Of a stretch of DNA of 23,009 nucleotides, positions 1 to 7,234 are shown in pieces. The stretch is from JAAFIP01 sp043777795. Its GTDB lineage: Bacteria; Pseudomonadota; Gammaproteobacteria; Burkholderiales; Burkholderiaceae_C. The notes beneath the pieces are model-generated. The model ran no database searches, was not told the origin of the DNA, and saw only the letters and a list, made by a program, of their open reading frames with translations. The stretch's first letter is position 1, and every line of letters starts with the position of its first letter. The translations under genes and the position numbers were made by a program. The stretch is from assembly GCA_043777795.1 (NCBI GenBank), contig JAYWHJ010000219.1, positions 1 through 23,009 on the forward strand. The letters are read 5' to 3'.

Positions 1-930
<930 letters not shown>

Positions 931-976
931 TCTCCGGATAGCTTTTTGCACTGCGCTTGCGTGGTGTGAACGCCAA

Positions 977-1004
977 AAAAAAGGCCGCGAAAGCGGCCTT
1001 TTTT
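977..1004 (+). terminator. Bidirectional rho-independent terminator after groEL
   Basis: Stem AAGGCCGC (981-988), loop GAAA, stem GCGGCCTT (993-1000), flanked by an A run (975-982) and a T run (999-1004). The A/T flanks extend the stem to 12 pairs and give a U tract in either direction. It ends groEL from the left. Read on the minus strand, it begins inside the TAA stop of the small STAS-like gene, so it probably ends that unit too. Confidence 0.93.
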
Positions 1005-1293
1005 AATGTCCTAATCTAGCTTCTACAAAAGCAAATCTGTCCCTAATTAGCTCATTAATCTGCCGAGTTGAGTCAGCAAATTTTAGATGTGCCTTTATTT
1101 GCTCGACAGGTACCTCCTCAACTAATCTAACTATCGCAGAGTTAACGAATGCGGAAGGCAAAGCAGTAACTCCGTTAAAAGACAAAACAACGTCTTCCCC
1201 CCGCTTTATTGGCGGGAGTAACAGATCGAAAATAATTTTCCCATCAGAGTAGGTAGAGCACTGCGGGACGTGATCTAGTGCGGTGATAACCAT
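1003..1293 (-). CDS. Small STAS-like (DUF4325-type) protein
   Basis: A 96-residue protein resembling the STAS-like DUF4325 family, by pattern recognition rather than search. The core is a beta-strand/turn pattern with hydrophobic strand VVLSF (about 36-40), the NGVTALPSAFVNSAI segment (about 41-55, the region holding the phosphorylatable Ser/Thr in classical STAS anti-anti-sigma factors) and a C-terminal QINELIRDRF helix. No signal peptide or membrane segment is visible. The ATG is well supported: AAGGAGG lies about 7 bases upstream. It overlaps the end of the upstream ATPase gene by 19 bases, so the two are likely translated together. By analogy with RsbV/RsbW or SpoIIAA/SpoIIAB this could be the substrate or partner of the ATPase; that role is inference. 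The AT-rich composition contrasts with groEL and his genes. The stop codon overlaps the terminator. Confidence 0.85.
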   Translation of the reverse strand: MVITALDHVPQCSTYSDGKIIFDLLLPPIKRGEDVVLSFNGVTALPSAFVNSAIVRLVEEVPVEQIKAHLKFADSTRQINELIRDRFAFVEARLGH

Positions 1294-2204
1294 GAAAAGT
1301 CCTCCTTCTCAACATCTTTAGCCATTCCGGCAAACCTATCTGTTCGTAATATAACGCGAACCAATGTTCCAGGGTATGACACATCTCGAGCTCTAGCAGT
1401 GATTTTTGTAATTTCTTGACTTGACACTGCTGACAATTGAGCTTTACCAGACACCAAAAGTACTGTTCCTCCGTTTCCAAGAGTAGTGAATTTAATCAAC
1501 TGCGTTAGCCCTACCCCTCTATTGGTAACATTTGATTTTGTAGTAAAACCTTCTTGACATGCCTTTCGCAACGCTTCGTGATCAGATAACTCAGGTAAAA
1601 CTTTCCTCACGTTTGAGGGAATTCCGAAGCCAAAATCAGAAATTGCAATTTGTAACTCTTTGCGTTTGGGAAAGAATTGGGCGAAACAACAGCAATTTTG
1701 AACGCCAGAGTGGTCTTGAATATTATGAAATATCTCTTCAATAGACACTCGGAATGTGCTGAGTGATTTTTCCGATACCGCTAAATGATTTGCCACCCAC
1801 GGAGTTAAGTCCATGTGCACAAAACCAACCGAACGCTCGTTTGACACAAGACCTAACGGCATAGTTGTAGCCCGTAGCGTGAGATTAGTTTTCAAACTAT
1901 GCCCCAAATACTGCTTGAAGAAACCCGAGTCGTCAAGGTAATTGATTGGCTCCGTCATGTGCTTATGACCAGAAAAATAAGTCTTAACTCCCAATTTTTT
2001 GAAGTGCTCAATTAAATTACCAAGCACAACAACTCCAACAGGTTCAATGAATGTAACGTCTGAAAAATCAAACGTTATTTTTGAGCTTAATGCATTGCAT
2101 TGTTCATCGACTGCTTTTCCAATAAAACCGTACATCGTCTCGCAGTTAAAAGTACGAGGTAGCGATACCACTTGTTCATCTCCACCGTTAATTTTCCAGA
2201 TCAT
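1275..2204 (-). CDS. STAS-like/GHKL ATPase fusion protein
   Basis: The preferred ATG gives 309 residues; an in-frame TTG at 2246, overlapping the antitoxin stop, would add 14. Neither start has a clear ribosome-binding site, but the ATG is more plausible. Residues about 40-80 look STAS-like (ITFDFSDVTFIEPVGVVVLG). Residues about 150-285 carry histidine-kinase-type ATPase boxes: N box IEEIFHNIQDHSG (E157, N161), G1 box SDFGFGIP (D190) and G2 box NRGVGLTQL (about 228-236). There is no DHp domain or phospho-accepting histidine, and no membrane segment, so it is not a classical sensor kinase. Its layout suits an anti-sigma-type serine kinase or a MutL/Hsp90-like ATPase. It precedes the small STAS-like gene with a 19-base overlap. 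The region is AT-rich (22 of 60 bases GC at 1621-1680), suggesting acquisition. Function unknown. Confidence 0.85.
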   Translation of the reverse strand: MIWKINGGDEQVVSLPRTFNCETMYGFIGKAVDEQCNALSSKITFDFSDVTFIEPVGVVVLGNLIEHFKKLGVKTYFSGHKHMTEPINYLDDSGFFKQYLGHSLKTNLTLRATTMPLGLVSNERSVGFVHMDLTPWVANHLAVSEKSLSTFRVSIEEIFHNIQDHSGVQNCCCFAQFFPKRKELQIAISDFGFGIPSNVRKVLPELSDHEALRKACQEGFTTKSNVTNRGVGLTQLIKFTTLGNGGTVLLVSGKAQLSAVSSQEITKITARARDVSYPGTLVRVILRTDRFAGMAKDVEKEDFSWLSPH

Positions 2205-2242
2205 ATTTTTATACTTATAGTTATTTAGTTGGCAATCAATGC

Positions 2243-2593
2243 TCAAACAACAGGCACGACTTGCAACTGCACGCCCAAAGCATTAATTACTTTTATCATC
2301 GTTTCATAGCGCGGTTTGGCACCAGCGCTTAACGCTTTGTAAAGGCTCTCGCGGCCAAGCTGGGTGTCTTTGGCAAGCTGGCTCATACCGCGTGCCCTGG
2401 CTACATCTTTGACGGCAACCAGGAACACATCAGGATCTGGGTCTGTCAGCGCGGCAGACAGGTAGGCGGCGATGGTTTCGTTGTCGTCCAGGTAGTCGGC
2501 GGCATCAAATGGGGCTGTTTCTATTTTGATAGCTTTGCTGGTTTTGGCCTTGGCTTTACTGGCTACTTTGAGTGGCGCTGATTTGGCTTTCAT
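2243..2593 (-). CDS. Addiction-module antidote protein (HigA-like, HTH)
   Basis: A 116-residue protein matching the putative addiction-module antidote family paired with Gp49/HigB-like toxins. The core PFDAADYLDDNETIAAYLSA (about 28-47) is followed by a helix-turn-helix (about 66-108) with ARARGMSQLAKDTQLGRES and LYKALSAG. Such antitoxins bind their toxin and repress their own promoter. The first 26 residues are a Lys/Ala-rich extension not typical of the family. An AAGGAAG ribosome-binding site sits about 7 bases before the ATG, inside the toxin 3' end. The ATG overlaps the toxin's original TGA stop as ATGA, the usual toxin-first order. The gene is intact although its toxin is frameshifted, leaving an apparently orphaned antitoxin. 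Confidence 0.88.
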   Translation of the reverse strand: MKAKSAPLKVASKAKAKTSKAIKIETAPFDAADYLDDNETIAAYLSAALTDPDPDVFLVAVKDVARARGMSQLAKDTQLGRESLYKALSAGAKPRYETMIKVINALGVQLQVVPVV

Positions 2594-2899
2594 GGCTGCT
2601 TCCTTTGCTTTAACAGTTGAGCTATTTCAATGGCGTAGGCGATATCACTTTGCTGGCTGCTCTTGTCGCCACCGCGGAGTAGCATGTACACCACGCCACC
2701 CGTGCGCGTAAAGTACGCCCGATAACCTGGCCCGTAGATGCACACGCATCTCGCTCACGCCTTGGCCCACTGGTTGACAATCGCCAAAATTGCCAGCCTC
2801 TGCAGCGCGGGTGCGTTTCAATATCAATGCCTTACCAGTTTTGTCTTTGAGTAAATGAAGCCACTCGTCAAAAAAAGATGTGCGGTAAAAAGCGCTCAC
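2590..2899 (-). pseudogene. RelE/HigB-type toxin gene with a one-base frameshift
   Basis: The first 54 codons read as a Gp49/HigB-like addiction-module killer protein: FFDEWLHLLKDKTGKALI, then AEAGNFGDCQPVGQGVSEMR. After the histidine of MRVH, the family's expected YGPGYRAYFTR, VVYMLLRGGDKSSQQ and IAYAIEIAQLLKQ occur in the next frame. Removing one base near 2737 restores a 102-residue protein whose TGA overlaps the antitoxin ATG. As written, the frame runs out of homology and stops at 2645, giving 84 residues that lack the C-terminal half with the RGGDKSSQ motif. The start is GTG. A TACAAT -10-like box lies just upstream (2906-2911) without a good -35. Either a genuine inactivating insertion or a sequencing error. 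Confidence 0.85.
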
Positions 2900-2959
2900 G
2901 CCGTTATTGTATCCAAAAGATTACAAACTTCAGTGCCATGAGTGGCAAATAACATGACT

Positions 2960-4084
2960 TCACACCCCCCGCAAAAACTCCACCAGATGCGCTGTTACTA
3001 GGCCAGGCTGCTCCTGCTGCACCCAGTGCCCTGCACCACCCACCAAATGCACGCTGCGCATATCGGTACACGCCGTGCGCTGCATTTTTTCGAACTCGCC
3101 GGGTTTTTGGTAGGTGCCCCAGTCGCTCTTGCCTGCGATGAACATGCTGGGTACGGTGATGCTGCGGCCGGCCCAGGTTTGCAGCTCGGTGATGAAGCGT
3201 AGCTCTGCGCCGCAGCGGTACCACTGCAGGCCGCCTTGGAAGCCGTTGCGTTGGTATTCGGCGGCGTAGACGGCTAGATCGGCATCCGTCATCCATGCGC
3301 ACCCAGCAACATCGGGTGGGCTGGGCATATGCGGTGATACCGTTTGCGCCATGTCTTGGGCTGCATCCATGATGTAGTAGGTGGGCATGTGGGCCATCTC
3401 TGTGGCGGCGTAGGACGCGAGCACATGCGGCCGGTTCACCAACCAGTCGGCGCTTTTAACGTGGTAGTAGGCGCGCAGAAAGGCGTGTACGCCTTGGGGA
3501 CAGGCGTGCATGTCGGCGTTGGCGGGCCGCGTGCCGTAGTAGGCCTGGTAGTGTTTGCGTGGGCGGGGCAGCGCAGCCAGGGCGGCGTGGTCTACGCCTC
3601 CTGTGGCTAGCGGTAATGAAGGTGGCCCACCGAAGGGGGAGCTCATCATCACGCAGGCACGAAACACGTCGGGCCGCAGCAGGGCGCACCAGGCGGCTAC
3701 GGGCGAGCCAAAGTCGTGCCCCACCACGGCGGCCACGCTGCTGTGGCCCAGCGCCACCACCAGGCCCAGCGCATCGCGCACAAGGTTAAGCACACGAAAC
3801 GGCTCCAGCGCGCTGTCGTAGTCGGTGCTCCAGCCTGTGGTGCGGCCATAGCCGCGCTGGTCGGGCGCAATGACGTAGTAGCCCGCCTGCGCCAGCGGCA
3901 GCATGACTTTGCGCCAGCTAAAGGCCAGCTCGGGGAAGCCATGCAGCAGCAAGATGGCGGGACGCTGTGGGGTGCTGTCGTTTTCAGGATAGCCAGCTTC
4001 CAGCACATGCATGCTCAGGCCATTGATGCCAGGCACCATGCGTGCTCGAATGCCTGGGGGGAGGACGGTGGAGTAAGGAATCAT
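2960..4084 (-). CDS. Alpha/beta hydrolase, soluble epoxide hydrolase-like
   Basis: A 374-residue cytoplasmic hydrolase. Epoxide hydrolases of this fold open epoxides to diols through an Asp nucleophile and two lid tyrosines. Visible elements are the oxyanion motif HGFPE (48-52), the DQRGYGRT strand (75-82), nucleophile-elbow GHDFG with Asp124, a probable acid Asp321 in IAGKSDWG, and the catalytic His353 in GAGHWVQQEQP. The YYGTRP (182-187) and GFQGGLQWYR (281-290) segments resemble the lid-tyrosine regions. An Asp rather than Ser nucleophile favours epoxide hydrolase or haloalkane dehalogenase over esterase; the HGFPE motif and second lid Tyr favour epoxide hydrolase. The substrate cannot be predicted. 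The ATG at 4084 lies directly against the decayed serine hydrolase, whose last frame ends in an ATGA overlap with this start, so the two may once have been an operon. Confidence 0.9.
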   Translation of the reverse strand: MIPYSTVLPPGIRARMVPGINGLSMHVLEAGYPENDSTPQRPAILLLHGFPELAFSWRKVMLPLAQAGYYVIAPDQRGYGRTTGWSTDYDSALEPFRVLNLVRDALGLVVALGHSSVAAVVGHDFGSPVAAWCALLRPDVFRACVMMSSPFGGPPSLPLATGGVDHAALAALPRPRKHYQAYYGTRPANADMHACPQGVHAFLRAYYHVKSADWLVNRPHVLASYAATEMAHMPTYYIMDAAQDMAQTVSPHMPSPPDVAGCAWMTDADLAVYAAEYQRNGFQGGLQWYRCGAELRFITELQTWAGRSITVPSMFIAGKSDWGTYQKPGEFEKMQRTACTDMRSVHLVGGAGHWVQQEQPGLVTAHLVEFLRGV

Positions 4085-4836
4085 GGCGCATTATGGCTGC
4101 GCCGTGCCAGTACGCGCCTACTGCTTATAAACGGCGCGCTGAACATGCGCTTGCTGTCCAATGTGCCATTGTTGAGCACCATATGCAAAAAAGCGGAGAT
4201 AGTCGGGCGCGGTGGAATACAAAGCGTGGCCCATGCCGTAGAACTCGGGGTTGCTGGGCGGTGCCAGCGCAAACTCAGCAAACTTGCCGTCTTCGCCGCG
4301 TAGGCGCACGTCGCCCAAACGCGCGGCCATGTGCGGCAGCGCCTCACACGCTGTGTCCGTCATGCCCAAGGGTTCAAAAATTTCTGTACGGCAAAACTGA
4401 TTGATACGCCTGCCGTCCACCTTCTCCACCACGCGGCCCAGCGAGTCAATGCCTATGCCGTAGTCCCAACGCGTGCCGGGCTCAAACTGCAAGCGGTAGT
4501 TCATGCAAGTGAGCGTACCGGCCAAAATGCTGGGCGCAGCGCTGGCATCAAAACCATCGAGCAGCTTGATCTGCGCGAACTCGGCACGATGCTTTCTACC
4601 GTGGCGTCAGCGCTAAGTTTGCCTCGGTTCATCAAGATCATGGCGGCCACGCTGCCCACTGCCTTGGTCATGGAGATAATGCGAAATACGGTGTCGAGTG
4701 CTGCTGCCTTGTCCGGGCTGCATTCGCTCGCTGCGCCCGACCATACTGCCCCTGCGCGACTGCCTACTATGGCTACCACAAACGGTGCGTCTTACTGCGC
4801 TACCGACTCGCTGATCGCTTGGTCGAGTTCCGCCAT
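4081..4836 (-). pseudogene. Serine hydrolase (beta-lactamase family) pseudogene
   Basis: Homology to class C beta-lactamase-like serine hydrolases is spread over three reading frames. The likely original ATG (4836) has GGGAGG 6 bases upstream and reads MAELDQAISESVAQ. An in-frame TAA (4792-4794) then interrupts it; DAPFVVAIVGSRAG continues in the same frame. The catalytic SxxK motif survives as SMTK in FRIISMTKAVGSVAAMI. A lost base near 4583 shifts the frame to AEFAQIKLLDGFDAS. Some 50 residues appear deleted around 4520-4545, joining DGFDAS nearly directly to YRLQFEPGTRWDYG. An extra base in the six-base A run at 4187-4192 shifts the frame again to LHMVLNNGTLDSKRM. The C-terminal part is missing before the hydrolase start. 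At least four independent lesions make this a true pseudogene rather than sequencing noise. Confidence 0.9.
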
Positions 4837-4979
4837 ACCTGCCTCCCAACAATTGGGCGGATCCCTGGCGAAGATGCGCGTGGACGCAAGGTCCAGCCCT
4901 GACCACCGCGTCACAAAATTCCTCTCATACCTCCTGGCTAACTCGCAAGCCGGCAGGCTGCTGCACCAGGAAGCGACAT
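4837..4979. other. Non-coding remnant between hisA and the pseudogene
   Basis: About 140 bases downstream of the hisA stop. The minus frame is open through the region and into the pseudogene, but the encoded residues resemble nothing recognised and the only start is a TTG at 4983 overlapping the hisA stop. No hairpin terminator for the his cluster was recognised here. The only functional-looking signal is the GGGAGG ribosome-binding site at its left edge. Confidence 0.5.
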
Positions 4980-5720
4980 TCAACCATTCAACTCATCAGC
5001 GCGGACCTGGGCTAGTGCAAAATCCAAATCCCCAGAATAAATTGCCCGACCGCAGATCACACCTTCAATGCCCTCCCCCTCCACTGCGCACAGCTTTTCA
5101 ATATCGGCCATGTTGCTCAAGCCACCGGAAGCGATGACGGGAATGGTGAGGGCTTGCGCCAGTTTGACGGTGGCTTCAATGTTCACACCGCTGAGCATAC
5201 CGTCGCGGCCGATGTCGGTGTAGATGATGCTTTCCACGCCGTAGCCTTCAAACTTTTTGGCAATATCGATCACATCGTGTTTGGTGAGCTTGCTCCAGCC
5301 GTCGGTGGCGACTTTGCCGTCTTTGGCATCCAGGCCGACGATGATGTGGCCGGGGAAGGCCGTGCAGGCATCTTGCAGGAAGCCGGGGTTTTTGATGGCT
5401 GCTGTGCCGATGATGACGTATTGCAGGCCCGCGTCGATGTAGCGCTCGATCGTGTCCAGGTCGCGGATACCGCCGCCCAGCTGCACGGGAATGTATTGGC
5501 CCACCGCCTTCAAAATGCTTTTGATGGCAGCAAAGTTTTGCGGCTTACCCGCAAACGCGCCGTTCAAGTCGACCAGGTGCAAGCGGCGCGCACCTTTATC
5601 AAACCAGCTTTGCGCCATGGCAGCCGGATCTTCGCTGAACACGGTGGATTGGAGCATGTCGCCTTGTTTGAGGCGTACACAGTTGCCGTCTTTAAGATCG
5701 ATAGCTGGAATGAGTTGCAT
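4980..5720 (-). CDS. hisA: HisA, ProFAR isomerase
   Basis: 1-(5-phosphoribosyl)-5-[(5-phosphoribosylamino)methylideneamino]imidazole-4-carboxamide isomerase (EC 5.3.1.16), the Amadori rearrangement step of histidine synthesis. At 246 residues it is full length for this (beta/alpha)8 barrel. It opens with MQLIPAIDLKDGNCVRLKQG, giving the catalytic base Asp8. Asp131 in IVGLDAKDGK is the second catalytic residue. Phosphate-binding motifs are QLGGGIRD (about 80-87), IIGTAA (about 103-108), ASGGLSN (about 197-203) and GVICGRAIYSG (about 220-230). It is the last his gene in this cluster; hisF, hisI and hisE, which commonly follow in related bacteria, are not downstream. A 71-base gap separates it from hisH, with no strong ribosome-binding site seen. 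Confidence 0.98.
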   Translation of the reverse strand: MQLIPAIDLKDGNCVRLKQGDMLQSTVFSEDPAAMAQSWFDKGARRLHLVDLNGAFAGKPQNFAAIKSILKAVGQYIPVQLGGGIRDLDTIERYIDAGLQYVIIGTAAIKNPGFLQDACTAFPGHIIVGLDAKDGKVATDGWSKLTKHDVIDIAKKFEGYGVESIIYTDIGRDGMLSGVNIEATVKLAQALTIPVIASGGLSNMADIEKLCAVEGEGIEGVICGRAIYSGDLDFALAQVRADELNG

Positions 5721-5791
5721 GATGCTAGGTCAAAAACGAAATAAGAAATGAAGCGTGGACGTTCTAGAAATTGGATTTGAAACATAATCCA

Positions 5792-6439
5792 CTAAGGATT
5801 CCAGTGCAGGAAATTGCGGTACAGCGCAAGCCCTTGGCCGGCGCTTTTTTCGGGGTGGAATTGCGTGGCGAAAATGTTATCACGGGCAATCGCTGCTGTA
5901 AACGGTGCGCCGTAGTCTGACTGGCCAACGCTGTGCACGGCCAGCTTGGGTTTAGCATAAAAGCTGTGGACAAAATAAAACCAGCTGTCGTCGGCCACAT
6001 CGCCCCACACGGCGTGCGGCTGCGACTGACGCACGCGGTTCCAGCCCATTTGGGGCACTTTGTAGCGGCTGCCATCGTCTTGCAAACGGCCTGCCAGCGC
6101 AAATTTATGCACTTGACCGGGAATCAAGGCCAAGCCAGGGGTGTCTTGCTCATCGCTGTGGTCTAGCAGCATTTGCATGCCTACGCATACGCCAAACAGC
6201 GGCTTGTTTTGCGCGGCTTCGAGCACGGATTCTTTTAAACCAGACTCATGCAAACAGGCCATGCAGTCGCGCATGGCACCCTGGCCTGGCAGCACGATAC
6301 GCTGGGCGGCGCGCACCTCATCGGGGCGCTGGGTGATGATGACATCAAAGCCAGTGTCCTTGGCGGCCTCTTTCACGGCATTGGACACCGAGCGCAGATT
6401 GCCCATGCCGTAATCCACGACTGCAACGGTCTTACTCAT
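5792..6439 (-). CDS. hisH: HisH, glutaminase subunit of IGP synthase
   Basis: Glutamine amidotransferase subunit of imidazole glycerol phosphate synthase. It hydrolyses glutamine and channels ammonia to HisF. The chosen ATG gives 215 residues starting MSKTVAVVDYGMGNLRSV, the usual family beginning. An upstream in-frame TTG at 6454 would add five residues and lacks support. The class I triad is visible: Cys85 in FGVCVGMQML, His195 and Glu197 in ATQFHPEKSA. The oxyanion-strand sequence PGQGAMRDCM (51-60) is present. Its partner hisF is not in the window, so complex assembly depends on a gene elsewhere. Upstream is a 126-base AT-rich gap holding repeat copy A and a weak terminator-like hairpin, so hisH may have separate expression from hisB. 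Confidence 0.97.
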   Translation of the reverse strand: MSKTVAVVDYGMGNLRSVSNAVKEAAKDTGFDVIITQRPDEVRAAQRIVLPGQGAMRDCMACLHESGLKESVLEAAQNKPLFGVCVGMQMLLDHSDEQDTPGLALIPGQVHKFALAGRLQDDGSRYKVPQMGWNRVRQSQPHAVWGDVADDSWFYFVHSFYAKPKLAVHSVGQSDYGAPFTAAIARDNIFATQFHPEKSAGQGLALYRNFLHWNP

Positions 6440-6462
6440 AACTTGAAGAGGCAAATATTATT

Positions 6463-6514
6463 CGCTATAAATTACGTAGCTGCTCCCGCAATATTCTATT
6501 GGGCTAACAGCTTA
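6463..6514 (+). repeat. Short interspersed repeat, copy A
   Basis: A 52-base element between hisB and hisH. It matches copy B (21364-21415) without gaps at 46 of 52 positions. The right 38 bases (6477-6514) form a hairpin: arms tagctgct and aacagctta, inner arms cccgcaata and tattggg. This copy has one mismatch in the outer arm relative to copy B. The left part, cgctataaattacgtagctg, resembles the in-gene copies in hisG and hisD. Confidence 0.88.
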
Positions 6515-6535
6515 AATATATATAAATTCTAAACG

Positions 6536-6557
6536 AAAAAGGGCGTAAAACTGCCCG
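6536..6557 (-). terminator. Weak terminator-like hairpin after hisB
   Basis: Read on the minus strand, GGGC-AGTTTTAC-GCCC is followed by TTTTTCG, beginning about 10 bases past the hisB stop. The stem is only four G-C pairs, so it may merely attenuate transcription into hisH, or be chance. Confidence 0.3.
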
Positions 6558-6565
6558 CAGCTGGA

Positions 6566-7189
6566 TTACAGGCTGCCCTTGGTCGATGGAATCACACCGG
6601 CAGAGCGTGGATCCAGCTCTAGCGCCATGCGCACAGCACGTGCAAAAGCTTTGAACACAGTCTCGCTCTGGTGGTGGGCATTTTCGCCGGTCAAATTGTC
6701 GATATGCAAAGTCACCAATGCGTGGTTGACAAAACCCTGAAAAAATTCGTAAGCCAGTTGGGTGTCGAACGCGCCCACCATACCGGATTTGAAAGGCACG
6801 TTCATGTGCAGGCCCGGGCGGCCAGAAAAATCGATCACCACGCGGCTTAAAGCTTCATCCAAGGGCACATAAGCGTGGCCGTAGCGCTTGATGCCTTTTT
6901 TGTCACCGACGGCTTTAAATACCGCTTGCCCCAAAGTAATGCCTACGTCTTCCACGGTATGGTGGCCATCAATATGCAAGTCACCTACGGCGTGAATATC
7001 CAAGTCAATCAAGCCGTGGCGGGCGATTTGGTCGAGCATGTGATCAAAAAAACCAATGCCAGTGGATAAATTGGCGATGCCCGTCCCGTCCAGGTTGACT
7101 TTGACGGTGATTTGGGTTTCGTTGGTGTTTCTCACGACCTGCGCTTGTCGGGGGGCGTTCGTCGGGTTCTCTTCAGCGGTGCGGTTCAT
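6566..7189 (-). CDS. hisB: HisB, imidazoleglycerol-phosphate dehydratase
   Basis: Monofunctional IGP dehydratase (EC 4.2.1.19), making imidazole acetol phosphate. At 207 residues it lacks the N-terminal phosphatase domain of the E. coli bifunctional enzyme, so histidinol-phosphate phosphatase must be encoded elsewhere. Metal-binding motifs are GIGFFDHMLDQIARHG (about 44-59), HIDGHHTVEDVGITLG (about 72-87) and the C-terminal ENAHHQSE, the di-manganese ligand clusters of the family. Arg/Lys-rich SAGVIPSTKG at the end is also typical. The ATG at 7189 adds about 18 poorly conserved residues before RNTNETQI. It lies 45 bases after the J-domain gene without a strong ribosome-binding site. Confidence 0.97.
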   Translation of the reverse strand: MNRTAEENPTNAPRQAQVVRNTNETQITVKVNLDGTGIANLSTGIGFFDHMLDQIARHGLIDLDIHAVGDLHIDGHHTVEDVGITLGQAVFKAVGDKKGIKRYGHAYVPLDEALSRVVIDFSGRPGLHMNVPFKSGMVGAFDTQLAYEFFQGFVNHALVTLHIDNLTGENAHHQSETVFKAFARAVRMALELDPRSAGVIPSTKGSL

Positions 7190-7234
7190 GGCGGTATTGT
7201 CGCAGGTTGGTGGCTCAAAGGGACGGGCGGCAGA

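Noticed and set aside
2690..2745. Programmed frameshifting to make the full toxin
   Set aside because: No slippery heptamer is visible at the shift site (CAT-C-TAC), so a plain insertion is more likely.
2645..2899. 84-residue ORF as a complete novel small protein
   Set aside because: Its last 30 residues lack similarity and low-level identity to the toxin family continues in the next frame; the simplest reading is a frameshifted toxin.
4792..4983. 63-codon minus frame beginning at TTG overlapping the hisA stop
   Set aside because: Only its last 14 residues show homology, and these belong to the serine hydrolase with a better ATG and ribosome-binding site at 4836.
4331..5137. + strand open frame (268 codons) opposite the serine hydrolase pseudogene and hisA
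   Set aside because: It crosses both hisA and pseudogene homology on the other strand, has no recognised motif, and fits a chance antisense frame.
5721..5791. Terminator between hisH and hisA
   Set aside because: TGGATT/AATCCA makes a 6-bp A/T-containing stem, but no U tract follows.
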